DNA of 5,830 nucleotides, taken from positions 1-5,830 of the forward strand of contig JANXWT010000434.1 in NCBI GenBank assembly GCA_025351035.1, given 5' to 3'. The position numbers and the translations under genes are program-made. The notes under the pieces were generated by a model. It was not told the origin of the DNA and made no database searches. It worked only from the letters and a program-made list of their open reading frames with translations. Positions 1-5,830 of the stretch are shown here, piece by piece. The stretch's first letter is position 1, and each line of letters begins with the position of its first letter. This DNA comes from Opitutia bacterium (lineage in GTDB: Bacteria; Verrucomicrobiota; Verrucomicrobiia; Opitutales; Opitutaceae).

Positions 1-336
1 GAGTTCATCGAAGCCGCCCGCTCGCTCGGTCTCAGCAACCGCCGCATCATTTTCCGCCACATGATCCCCAACGCCCTCGGACCGATCATCGTCTACACCA
101 CGCTCACCATCCCGGCCGTCATGCTGCTCGAGGCGTTCCTCAGCTTCCTCGGCCTCGGCGTGCAGCCACCGATGAGTTCGTGGGGCACGCTGATCAAGGA
201 CGGCGCCGAAAAGATGGAGGAGTTCTGGTGGCTGCTCGTCTTCCCCGGCGGCGTCTTCTCGCTCACGCTATTCTCGCTCAACTTCCTCGGCGACGGCCTC
301 CGTGATGCTTTGGATGTTAGAGCGTCCAAAGACTAA
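1..336 (+). CDS. Oligopeptide/dipeptide ABC importer permease, OppC/DppC family (3' part only)
   Basis: This is the last 111 codons of an inner-membrane permease of a peptide-type ABC importer; the 5' part lies before the window. The frame is open from base 1 and ends at TAA 334-336. The visible part opens with the EAA loop (EFIEAARSLGLSNRRIIFRH, then MIPN), the cytoplasmic helix that docks on the importer ATPase. It is followed by a hydrophobic segment and the family block LSFLGLGVQPPMSSWGTLI, then a last membrane helix ending in LNFLGDGLRDALD. That ending closely matches the C-terminus of E. coli OppC/DppC as I remember it. Such permeases pair with an OppB/DppB partner, two ATPases and a periplasmic binding protein; none is visible here, and the next gene is an unrelated exporter, so this is probably the last gene of its operon. 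The substrate (oligopeptide, dipeptide, nickel or other) cannot be told from this part. Family assignment is firm. Confidence 0.93.
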   Translation, partial: EFIEAARSLGLSNRRIIFRHMIPNALGPIIVYTTLTIPAVMLLEAFLSFLGLGVQPPMSSWGTLIKDGAEKMEEFWWLLVFPGGVFSLTLFSLNFLGDGLRDALDVRASKD

Positions 337-367
337 TCGATCACCGATGAACCAATCCCATCGATTG

Positions 368-409
368 ACGTCCTTATCGCGCCGTAGCTCAAAGAGCGGA
401 GGCGGACGT
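368..409. other. Nested stem-loop in the gap after the permease gene
   Basis: The outer arms ACGTCC (368-373) and GGACGT (404-409) are perfect complements. Inside them GCC (381-383) pairs with GGC (401-403), and GCTC (387-390) pairs with GAGC (394-397) around an AAA loop. The three stems nest in one order, so one folded RNA element is possible. It starts 31 bases after the permease stop codon. No run of T follows it, so it is not a textbook intrinsic terminator. It could be a 3' end processing or stabilising structure, a leader element of the exporter gene, or part of a dispersed repeat. Base pairing is seen; the role is unknown. Confidence 0.4.
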
Positions 410-424
410 GCTTCGAAAGATTGA

Positions 425-446
425 GCGGAACCCCGGCCAAATCCGC
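425..446. other. Small inverted repeat (GCGGA / TCCGC)
   Basis: GCGGA (425-429) and TCCGC (442-446) can form a 5-bp stem around a 12-base loop that includes CCCCGG. It sits between the nested stem-loop upstream and the ATTC-rich inverted repeat downstream, so it may be one part of a composite structured element. A stem this short is expected fairly often by chance in GC-rich DNA. There is no T run after it. Confidence 0.25.
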
Positions 447-450
447 GCGT

Positions 451-492
451 CAGGAATTCATTCTGGATTCTGACTCCCGATTCCTGAATTCT
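451..492. repeat. ATTC-rich inverted repeat just before the exporter gene
   Basis: CAGGAAT (451-457) and ATTCCTG (480-486) are perfect 7-base inverted repeats. An alternative pairing joins GAATTCA (454-460) with TGAATTC (485-491). Between and around them the word ATTC recurs at 456, 460, 467, 480 and 488, including ATTCTG twice (460-465 and 467-472). This low-complexity, AT-richer word pattern contrasts with the GC-rich flanks and resembles a small dispersed palindromic repeat. It ends 8 bases before the exporter start codon, so it would lie in the ribosome-binding region of that mRNA. Whether it recurs elsewhere in the genome cannot be seen here. Confidence 0.45.
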
Positions 493-500
493 CCCCCGCA

Positions 501-2264
501 ATGACCCTCCGCCGCTTCCGCCCCTATTTTCGCTATCTGAAAGCGGTGCGCGGTCCTGTGACGGCGGCAGTAGCCTACGGCTTGATCTACGGCGCGACTA
601 GCGGCCTCGGCCTGCCGACGATGATCAAATACGTTTTCCCGCCGATCTTCGACCAGACCAACCGACTGCCCAACGAAACCGTCATCCTCATCGCCGCGTG
701 CGTGCCGATGCTCTTCCTGCTCCGCGCGGTCGCCGGCTTCCTCAACAGTTACTATGTGCAGTTCGCCGGTGTGCGCATCCTCGAATTCATCCGCCTCGAC
801 TACTTCGGCCAGCTCCAACTCCTCCCGCTCTCCTTCATCCAGCGCAAAAAAACCGGCGACCTCATTTCGCGCGGCCTCGCCGACACCGCCCAGCTCCAGT
901 TCACGCTCACGCTGCTCGCCAACGACGGCGTCAAGCAGCCGATGGCACTCCTCGGCGCGCTGGGCTTCCTGATTTGGCAAGCCCTCACCACCGACGGCGT
1001 GCTGCTGGTGCTCGTCTGCCTCGCGGTTGTGCCGCTCACCGTTCTGCCTGTGCGCTACGTCGGCAAGAAGATCCTCCGGCGCGCCGAGCAAATGCAGGCG
1101 CAACTCGGTGACATCACCTCGCACTTCTCCGAGAATCTCTCTGCCGCCCGCGAGGTCCGCGCCTTCGGCCTGGAAAAACGCGAGACCGAGCGCTTTGCCA
1201 TCGCCACCCGCGGCCTCGTCATGGCGCAGATGAAAATCGTCAAATACGCGCAGGCGCTCACGCCGTCGATCGAGGTGCTCTCCGCACTCGGCATCGGCGC
1301 CACCCTCGTCTTCGCCCACCGCTCCGGCGTGAAATGGGAAACCTTCATCTCGATCATCACCGCCCTCTACCTGTGCTACGAACCGATCAAGAAAATCGGC
1401 TCCCTCAACAGCGAACTGAACCGGGGCACTGCCTCGCTCGACCGGCTCGAAGTCGTCCTGCACGAGCCCGTCACCATCGCCGATCCGGCGCAGCCCAAGG
1501 CCGTCACCCGCCTGCAAGGCACCATCGTGTTCGACGACGTGTCCTTTTCCTACGGCGATTCACCCGCCGTCGGCGGGCAAGCCGCCGCACTTCGCCATGT
1601 CGCGGTCAGCATTCCGGCCGGCACCGTCTGCGCGCTCGTCGGTCCAAGTGGCGCCGGCAAATCCACCTTCGCCAACCTCGTCCCGCGCTTCTACGAAACC
1701 GCGCGCGGCCGCGTGACCATCGACGGCATCGACGTGCGCGCCATGCGCCTCACCGACCTGCGCCGCAACATCGCGCTCGTTTCGCAGGAGCCCGTGCTCT
1801 TCAACGACACCATCTACAACAACCTCGCCCTCGGCCGCGAAGGCGCGTCGCGCGATGAGATCATGGCCGCCGCCCGCGAAGCCCACGCCGACGAGTTCAT
1901 CCGGCAACTCCCGCAGGGCTACGACACCATCGTCGGCGAGCGCGGCGCGTTGCTCTCCGGCGGACAAAAGCAACGCGTCGCCATCGCCCGCGCGTTTCTC
2001 CGCCGCGCGCCGATTCTCATCCTCGACGAAGCCACCAGCGCGCTCGACTCCGAGAGCGAGGCCGCCGTGCAGGACGCGTTGCGCCGCCTCGTCGTCGGCA
2101 AGACCGTCCTCATCATTGCGCACCGCTTCAGCACGATTCGCGACGCGTCGCTGATCCTAGTGTTCGACCGGGGCGAAATCGTCGCCTCGGGCAACCACGC
2201 CGCACTCTACGCCGGCAACGCGCTCTACAAATCGCTCTACGACCGGCAGAATTCCGCGCCATGA
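501..2264 (+). CDS. ABC exporter half-transporter (fused membrane and ATPase domains), MsbA/lipid-flippase type
   Basis: This 587-residue inner-membrane exporter probably works as a homodimer, using ATP to move a lipid or hydrophobic compound outward. Six membrane helices are predicted near residues 19-38, 59-84, 136-160, 161-184, 251-273 and 276-296. The ATPase domain starts near residue 340. It shows an aromatic A-loop (Y351), Walker A GPSGAGKST (381-389), Q-loop Q429, the exporter X-loop VGERG (478-482), signature LSGGQ (485-489), Walker B ILILDE (505-510) with catalytic E510, D-loop SALD (513-516) and H-loop H541. All ATPase residues are intact. Length matches MsbA (about 580). The phrase TGDLISR (118-124) in the first long cytoplasmic loop is typical of the family. 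ATG 501 is the first possible start after an in-frame stop at 471-473; no clear ribosome-binding site precedes it. About eight extra residues (AVGGQAAA, 356-363) follow the A-loop. The stop codon overlaps the start of the acyltransferase gene. True substrate (lipid A, other lipid, peptide, drug) is not determined by sequence. Confidence 0.95.
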   Translation: MTLRRFRPYFRYLKAVRGPVTAAVAYGLIYGATSGLGLPTMIKYVFPPIFDQTNRLPNETVILIAACVPMLFLLRAVAGFLNSYYVQFAGVRILEFIRLDYFGQLQLLPLSFIQRKKTGDLISRGLADTAQLQFTLTLLANDGVKQPMALLGALGFLIWQALTTDGVLLVLVCLAVVPLTVLPVRYVGKKILRRAEQMQAQLGDITSHFSENLSAAREVRAFGLEKRETERFAIATRGLVMAQMKIVKYAQALTPSIEVLSALGIGATLVFAHRSGVKWETFISIITALYLCYEPIKKIGSLNSELNRGTASLDRLEVVLHEPVTIADPAQPKAVTRLQGTIVFDDVSFSYGDSPAVGGQAAALRHVAVSIPAGTVCALVGPSGAGKSTFANLVPRFYETARGRVTIDGIDVRAMRLTDLRRNIALVSQEPVLFNDTIYNNLALGREGASRDEIMAAAREAHADEFIRQLPQGYDTIVGERGALLSGGQKQRVAIARAFLRRAPILILDEATSALDSESEAAVQDALRRLVVGKTVLIIAHRFSTIRDASLILVFDRGEIVASGNHAALYAGNALYKSLYDRQNSAP

Positions 2265-3172
2265 TCCCGCTGAGCACCAGTCTGTGCGCGCTGGTGGTCC
2301 TGCCGTTCTTGCTCGTGCTGTTGAGAAATTGGCCGCGGTTTCTTTGCCTGATGGCGCTGGCCGGCTGTGCGATTCCCTTCCTCTTGCCCGCGTCCGAGCC
2401 TCTTTGGCGCTCCGGCACCTTTGTCTTCACCTGCTTTCTTCTGATCAAGGCGCTGCAGTTCGCGGCGGGTCATGTCCAACCCCGGGGACGCTTCGACTTC
2501 CTGCTCTTCATCATCACTTTTGCCACCGTGCGCTGGGACACTCCCCGCCGGCCCGATCCGCGCCGTGCCGCTCTCGCCCTCCTCACCGGGCTCTTTCAAC
2601 TCGCGCTCGTCTGGCTGCTCATGATCGTGGTGCTGCGACTTGACACGCACAACCCGGTTCAATTGTTCACCACCCAGCTGGGTTGTTATCTGGTGGTGGC
2701 CGGCGTCTGCAACCTGACGGTCGTCAAGCTCAGCCTCCGCGGGCTCGACCACGACGATGTGTTCCATAATCCGTTTGGATCGCGCACTCCCGCCGAGTTC
2801 TGGGGCCGGCGCTGGAATTCCTACGTGGGTTATCTCCTGCACCGGTATGTTTTCCTGCCCGCGGGCGGCCGACGCCATCCCGTGCGCGGCGTGCTGGCCG
2901 CCTTCGGGGCGAGTGCCGTGCTGCACGAAGTGATATTCGATATCGGCACCCGGAAATTCAACGGCGGCATGACCGCTTACTTTTTGCTACAGGGCGGACT
3001 GGTCGCGGTGACCTCCCGGTCGCGCTTCTTTCGCCGGCTCGCCCGCGATGTTCCCGTGCTGGCCTGGTTCCTGACCACGGTCCTCATGCTGGCCACGGGC
3101 ATCCTGTTCGTTTATGGTATGGATGGTGTCGACCCGTCCTACGCCTGGCGCCGGGTGTTTGGGCCGGTGTAA
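2261..3172 (+). CDS. Membrane-bound O-acyltransferase, wax-synthase-like (MBOAT_2)
   Basis: This 303-residue multi-pass protein resembles the wax-synthase-like branch of the MBOAT family, which transfers an acyl group from acyl-CoA or a similar donor to a hydroxyl. The diagnostic block lies in the C-terminal half. It has NPF (170-172), then FWGRRWN (180-186), then SAVLHE (218-223), where H222 fits the conserved catalytic histidine. Long hydrophobic stretches near 5-21, 25-43, 49-68, 77-92, 104-126, 137-157, 208-224, 237-251 and 264-286 make it an integral membrane protein. The length is near that of plant-type wax synthases (about 340) and shorter than typical MBOATs of 400 or more. ATG 2261 lies within the ATGA overlap with the exporter stop, so translation is probably coupled. 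No ribosome-binding site of its own is evident. The adenylate cyclase gene starts 15 bases downstream. The acceptor (fatty alcohol, sugar, lipid, secondary metabolite) is unknown. Coupling to an exporter suggests the product, or its carrier lipid, is exported; that is inference. Confidence 0.82.
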   Translation: MIPLSTSLCALVVLPFLLVLLRNWPRFLCLMALAGCAIPFLLPASEPLWRSGTFVFTCFLLIKALQFAAGHVQPRGRFDFLLFIITFATVRWDTPRRPDPRRAALALLTGLFQLALVWLLMIVVLRLDTHNPVQLFTTQLGCYLVVAGVCNLTVVKLSLRGLDHDDVFHNPFGSRTPAEFWGRRWNSYVGYLLHRYVFLPAGGRRHPVRGVLAAFGASAVLHEVIFDIGTRKFNGGMTAYFLLQGGLVAVTSRSRFFRRLARDVPVLAWFLTTVLMLATGILFVYGMDGVDPSYAWRRVFGPV

Positions 3173-3187
3173 ATTCCCTCACCACTC

Positions 3188-4492
3188 ATGAACCGCGACC
3201 CCGACCACCTGAATCCAATCACGCTGCACTTCGCCGACGCGGCGCTGGAGCAGGCCTTTCGCGAGGAACGGGCCCGCAAGATGGTCAAGCCGTTCCGCGT
3301 AACCATGCTGGGCGGGTTCGTCGTAATGCTGCTGTTCTGGTTGCTTCTGCCGCAATTTTTTCCGGCGTTTCCCGACGCCCGTTCGCGCTCGGCGTTGCCG
3401 ATGCTGATCTTTCTGTCCTTCACGCTTTGGTTTGCCCTGCGCAGCTCTTTCCCGTCGTTCTTGCGCCGACAGCAGTCGATCGTGTTGGGTGGAATGGTGG
3501 GCGCATCGGTCATGTGCATGGCCATCAGTTCAGCTCTGCCGCTCGCCCTGCTTCCCCGGCTGGGCTTGGGAATCCTGCTCATGCACACGCTCAATATTTA
3601 CAGCATCGTGCGCTTGCGTTTCCCCTTGGCGTGCACGGGCGGTTGGACCACCGCGCTAATCTGGGTGGGTTATTTTGGCCGCACTGGATCGCTGGCGGGA
3701 ACGGATCTAGCCATCAGCTCGGTCACACTGGTTTTCGCCAACGTGTTCGGCATGATCGCGGGCTACCAATTCGACCAGGGGGTGCGGCGGGAATTCCTCG
3801 CCCTGCGTCTGCTCGGGCAGGAGCGCGAGCGCTCCGAGCGACTGCTGCTCAACGTGCTGCCGGCTGCCATTGCCGAGCGGCTCAAGGCTTCCTCGGATTC
3901 GATCGCCGACCATAGTGCGGAGGTGACCGTGCTGTTTGCCGACGTCGTCGGCTTCACCCCGCTGTCGGCCAAGAAGTCGCCGCAGGAATTGGTGCGCCTG
4001 CTCGACCTGATCTTCTCCGAGTTCGACGCGCTGGCGGAAAAGCACGGCCTCGAGAAAATCAAGACGATCGGCGACGCCTACATGGCGGCGGCAGGATTAC
4101 CCGAGCCGCGTGCCAATCACGCGATGGCTGCGGCGAACATGGCGAAAGACATGCTGGCCGCTGTGGCGCGCATCGCCGCAGAAACCGGCGAACCGCTGGC
4201 GCTGCGCATCGGACTCAACTCCGGCCCGGTGGTCGCGGGTGTGATCGGGCGCAAAAAATTCATCTACGACCTGTGGGGCGACACCGTGAACACCGCGAGC
4301 CGGATGGAAGCGCACGGGGTGCCTGGTGAGATTCAAGTGAGCGAAGCAACCGCAGCCCTCCTCAGGCCGGCCTTTGCGCTCGAGGCCCGGGGTGCCATCC
4401 AAGTCGATGGCAAGGGCGAGATGCACACCTTTCTGCTGGGCGCGCAGATCGACCCCACCCCGGCAGCCGGATTAACGACTGATCGCTTGTGA
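3188..4492 (+). CDS. Class III adenylate cyclase with six-helix membrane domain
   Basis: This enzyme makes cAMP from ATP at the inner membrane, probably as a homodimer. Residues 1-36 are cytoplasmic. Six membrane helices follow, near 37-55, 70-86, 97-120, 123-141, 146-163 and 172-193. A linker helix with ERSERLLLNVLPAAIAERLK (214-233) leads into the catalytic domain (about 243-420). Metal-binding aspartates are D252 (FADVVGFT) and D296 (IGDAYMA). K292 and D361 form the Lys/Asp pair that selects adenine, so ATP rather than GTP is the expected substrate. N368 and R372 (VNTASR) are the transition-state residues. All six are present, so the enzyme should be active. Length (434) and layout match Mycobacterium Rv1625c (443 residues), whose catalytic residues, from memory, have the same spacing. 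ATG 3188 lies 15 bases after the acyltransferase stop codon, with no clear ribosome-binding site. The product may act through a CRP-like regulator not in the window. What the membrane domain senses is unknown. Confidence 0.94.
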   Translation: MNRDPDHLNPITLHFADAALEQAFREERARKMVKPFRVTMLGGFVVMLLFWLLLPQFFPAFPDARSRSALPMLIFLSFTLWFALRSSFPSFLRRQQSIVLGGMVGASVMCMAISSALPLALLPRLGLGILLMHTLNIYSIVRLRFPLACTGGWTTALIWVGYFGRTGSLAGTDLAISSVTLVFANVFGMIAGYQFDQGVRREFLALRLLGQERERSERLLLNVLPAAIAERLKASSDSIADHSAEVTVLFADVVGFTPLSAKKSPQELVRLLDLIFSEFDALAEKHGLEKIKTIGDAYMAAAGLPEPRANHAMAAANMAKDMLAAVARIAAETGEPLALRIGLNSGPVVAGVIGRKKFIYDLWGDTVNTASRMEAHGVPGEIQVSEATAALLRPAFALEARGAIQVDGKGEMHTFLLGAQIDPTPAAGLTTDRL

Positions 4493-4533
4493 CTAGGGCA
4501 GGCCAAAGCTTGCGGTTGGAAACCGTGCGTGTC

Positions 4534-4537
4534 AGGA
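4534..4537 (+). promoter_or_regulatory. Possible ribosome-binding site of the receptor gene (AGGA)
   Basis: AGGA sits 10 bases before ATG 4548, slightly farther than ideal. It supports that start, which is also the only ATG, GTG or TTG in frame after the stop codon at 4494-4496. The other complete genes here have no purine-rich site at this distance. Confidence 0.4.
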
Positions 4538-4547
4538 ATCACGCCGC

Positions 4548-5830
4548 ATGATCCCGCCGACCGTTTTTCGGTTCAGTTTTTTCGGCGGGCGGGCGCCCCG
4601 TTGGAAGATCCTGTTGCTGCTGGGATGGAGTTGCGTGGCTTTTCCGGGTGTCACTGAAGCGGCGTTTTTTTTCCAATCGGAGGGACAGTTTCTCATCCTG
4701 CAAAAGGAAGTCAGTTACCGGCGTGATCAGCCGCCGACGGCGGGCATCGGGCAGGTCATGGCCGACAACGCCGGGTGGGTGACGCAGAGCGAGACGCCCT
4801 TTCCGCTGACATTGGATCCCATCGATGCCTGGGTCAGATTCGACCTGCCCGACGTGCAGAAGCCGCAGGCGGTCCTGCTCGATACCAGCCCCTGGGAAAC
4901 GGTGGACTATTATTTTGTTCGCAACGGCCAGGTCGTGGATCACCAGCGGACCGGCACACTTGTGCCCATGTCTGAACGAAATGCCCACATCAGCATGACC
5001 CAGCATTTCGGACATGCCGGCTTTGTGGCGGTCGACCTGTTGCCGGGCCCGCGCCTCACGGTTTACGCCCGGCTGGTCACCCAACAGCGCTTCGCGCCCT
5101 TCCGCTGGGTGCGCTTTTATCTATGGGACACGGCGCAGGTCTTGGACGGCGAAAGACGCGACCGGTATTTCCAAGGCGCCTTTCTCGGGATCATGTTTTT
5201 TCTCGTCGCTTATAACCTAGGATTGTTTCTCGCCAGCCGGGAGTCCAGTTACCTTTATTACGTGATCTCGATGACAGGCGCGGGCTTGGTCTGGGGTTCA
5301 TTGTTTGGCCAGAACACCGAGTTTTTCTGGCCGACCCTGCTCAGGTGGGAATATTACAGCGGCTGGGTTGGTTTTTTTGTCTCCAGCTGGGCGATCTGTC
5401 AGTTTTTGCGGACGCATCTGGACACGCCCCGGCACTTTCCCCGCGCCGACAAGATACTCAAGTGGCTCGGTCTCTCGAGCCTGCTCATGTTCCCGGTCTT
5501 CCTTCTGGTGCCGGTCCGGGCGGTAGCTTTCACCGTGTCCTTGATGGGCGCCTGGGGGATGATTCTTTTCGGAATGGTCATGACCGTGCTTTTCCTGGCG
5601 CTTGCCCGGCGGCATCCGCTGGCCCGGCACCTGTTGCTGGCCTCGGTCGTCGGGATTACCGGCAGTGTGATGTTCATCGGAGCCGTCGTCGAGCTATGGC
5701 CCAGCACCGACCTCACCCTGCATGCGGGCCAGGTCGGCAATGCGCTCAGCGGCATCATCCTTTCCATGGGCTTGGGCTTCCGGATGCAGCAATTGCGGTC
5801 GGAGGTCGCCGACCGGCAGCTCACTGAAGC
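4548..5830 (+). CDS. 7TMR-DISM receptor (periplasmic sensor plus seven helices), 3' end beyond window
   Basis: The gene is open to the window end, giving 427 complete codons and two bases. A basic stretch (R15, R18, K20) and a hydrophobic core from about 21 form a signal peptide, with likely cleavage after A38 (TEA). Residues about 40-200 form a periplasmic domain of the 7TMR-DISMED2 type, shown by AWVRFDLP (94-101) and the later VDYYFVRNGQVV (119-130) and RFYLWDT (189-195). Seven helices follow, near 207-230, 233-254, 268-287, 303-322, 325-352, 359-383 and 392-410. The first pair carries the family phrases AYNLGLFL (221-228) and SSYLYYVI (233-240). From 411 a charged helix (RMQQLRSEV) begins, the usual link to an output domain such as histidine kinase, GGDEF, cyclase or phosphatase, which is not visible. 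In this family the periplasmic domain is thought to bind small ligands, often carbohydrates. The gene starts 55 bases after the cyclase gene. A stem-loop and several T runs lie at its 5' end. Confidence 0.9.
   Translation, partial: MIPPTVFRFSFFGGRAPRWKILLLLGWSCVAFPGVTEAAFFFQSEGQFLILQKEVSYRRDQPPTAGIGQVMADNAGWVTQSETPFPLTLDPIDAWVRFDLPDVQKPQAVLLDTSPWETVDYYFVRNGQVVDHQRTGTLVPMSERNAHISMTQHFGHAGFVAVDLLPGPRLTVYARLVTQQRFAPFRWVRFYLWDTAQVLDGERRDRYFQGAFLGIMFFLVAYNLGLFLASRESSYLYYVISMTGAGLVWGSLFGQNTEFFWPTLLRWEYYSGWVGFFVSSWAICQFLRTHLDTPRHFPRADKILKWLGLSSLLMFPVFLLVPVRAVAFTVSLMGAWGMILFGMVMTVLFLALARRHPLARHLLLASVVGITGSVMFIGAVVELWPSTDLTLHAGQVGNALSGIILSMGLGFRMQQLRSEVADRQLTE
4553..4589 (+). other. Strong stem-loop just inside the start of the receptor gene
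   Basis: CCCGCCGA (4553-4560) and TCGGCGGG (4582-4589) are perfect 8-base inverted repeats around a 21-base loop. The loop itself contains CCG-TTTTT-CGG (4561-4571). The stem begins two bases after the start codon (4548-4550), so in mRNA it would lie under the initiating ribosome and could lower or regulate translation. It codes for residues 2-14 of the receptor. It is not a terminator by the usual rule, since GC-rich sequence follows it. The pairing is seen; the regulatory role is inferred. Confidence 0.45.

Noticed and set aside
365..393. TTGACG as a -35 promoter box
   Set aside because: The first six bases are close to consensus, but no acceptable -10 box lies 16-18 bases downstream, so I do not call a promoter.
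381..446. tRNA-like phrase GTAGCTCAAAGAGC and TTCGAAA
   Set aside because: The D-arm-like part is too short in its loop. No acceptor, anticodon or T-arm stems can be formed around it, so it is not a tRNA gene.
450..1517. 355-codon open frame on the - strand
   Set aside because: It lies entirely opposite the exporter gene, which has intact family motifs. Its translation is rich in E, G, R and D with no recognisable domain, as expected for the reverse of CTC/GCC-rich codons.
2237..2926. 229-codon open frame on the - strand
   Set aside because: It overlaps the acyltransferase gene. It is low-complexity and rich in Q, E, G and R without any motif, so it is a shadow of the + strand gene.
4512..4526. 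Hairpin CGGTT-GGA-AACCG between the cyclase and receptor genes as a terminator
   Set aside because: The stem is only 5 bp and no T run follows, so termination here is not supported.
5345..5827. 160-codon open frame on the + strand in another frame
   Set aside because: It overlaps the receptor gene, whose frame (from 4548) shows clear 7TMR-DISM helices through the same bases. The alternative translation has no domain.

Overview
The window is a stretch of GC-rich bacterial chromosome with all recognisable genes on the + strand. It looks Gram-negative: there is an MsbA-type lipid exporter, a periplasmic-sensor receptor with a signal peptide, and an Opp/Dpp-type importer. GC content, codon use and gene types would fit a Verrucomicrobiota (Opitutales-like) or similar environmental bacterium. 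That placement is a guess from style; no marker gene in the window settles it.

Layout: (1) 1-336 is the 3' end of an oligopeptide/dipeptide ABC importer inner-membrane permease. (2) 337-500 is a 164-base gap with no gene. It holds three consecutive inverted repeats, the last of them rich in ATTC words. (3) 501-2264 is a complete ABC exporter half-transporter of the MsbA/lipid-flippase type. (4) 2261-3172 is a membrane-bound O-acyltransferase of the wax-synthase-like (MBOAT_2) kind. Its start codon overlaps the exporter stop codon (ATGA). (5) 3188-4492 is a six-transmembrane class III adenylate cyclase with all six canonical catalytic residues, laid out like mycobacterial Rv1625c. (6) 4548-5830 is the 5' part of a 7TMR-DISM receptor gene: signal peptide, periplasmic DISMED2-type domain and seven membrane helices. 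It runs off the window just before its intracellular output domain.

Genes 3 to 6 are co-directional with junctions of -4, 15 and 55 bases and could be one transcription unit. The exporter and acyltransferase are the most tightly coupled pair. Together they suggest acylation of a lipid or hydrophobic metabolite at the inner membrane and its export. The cyclase and 7TMR-DISM receptor add a signalling part (cAMP production and extracytoplasmic sensing). Whether the four genes serve one function is inference. Leucine codon choice shifts from CTC-dominated in the exporter to CTG/TTG-dominated in the cyclase, which argues for some caution about a shared history.

I saw no tRNA, rRNA, CRISPR array, insertion sequence or convincing intrinsic terminator. 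The most notable non-coding signals are the stem-loop series in 368-492 and a strong stem-loop just inside the start of the receptor gene (4553-4589).
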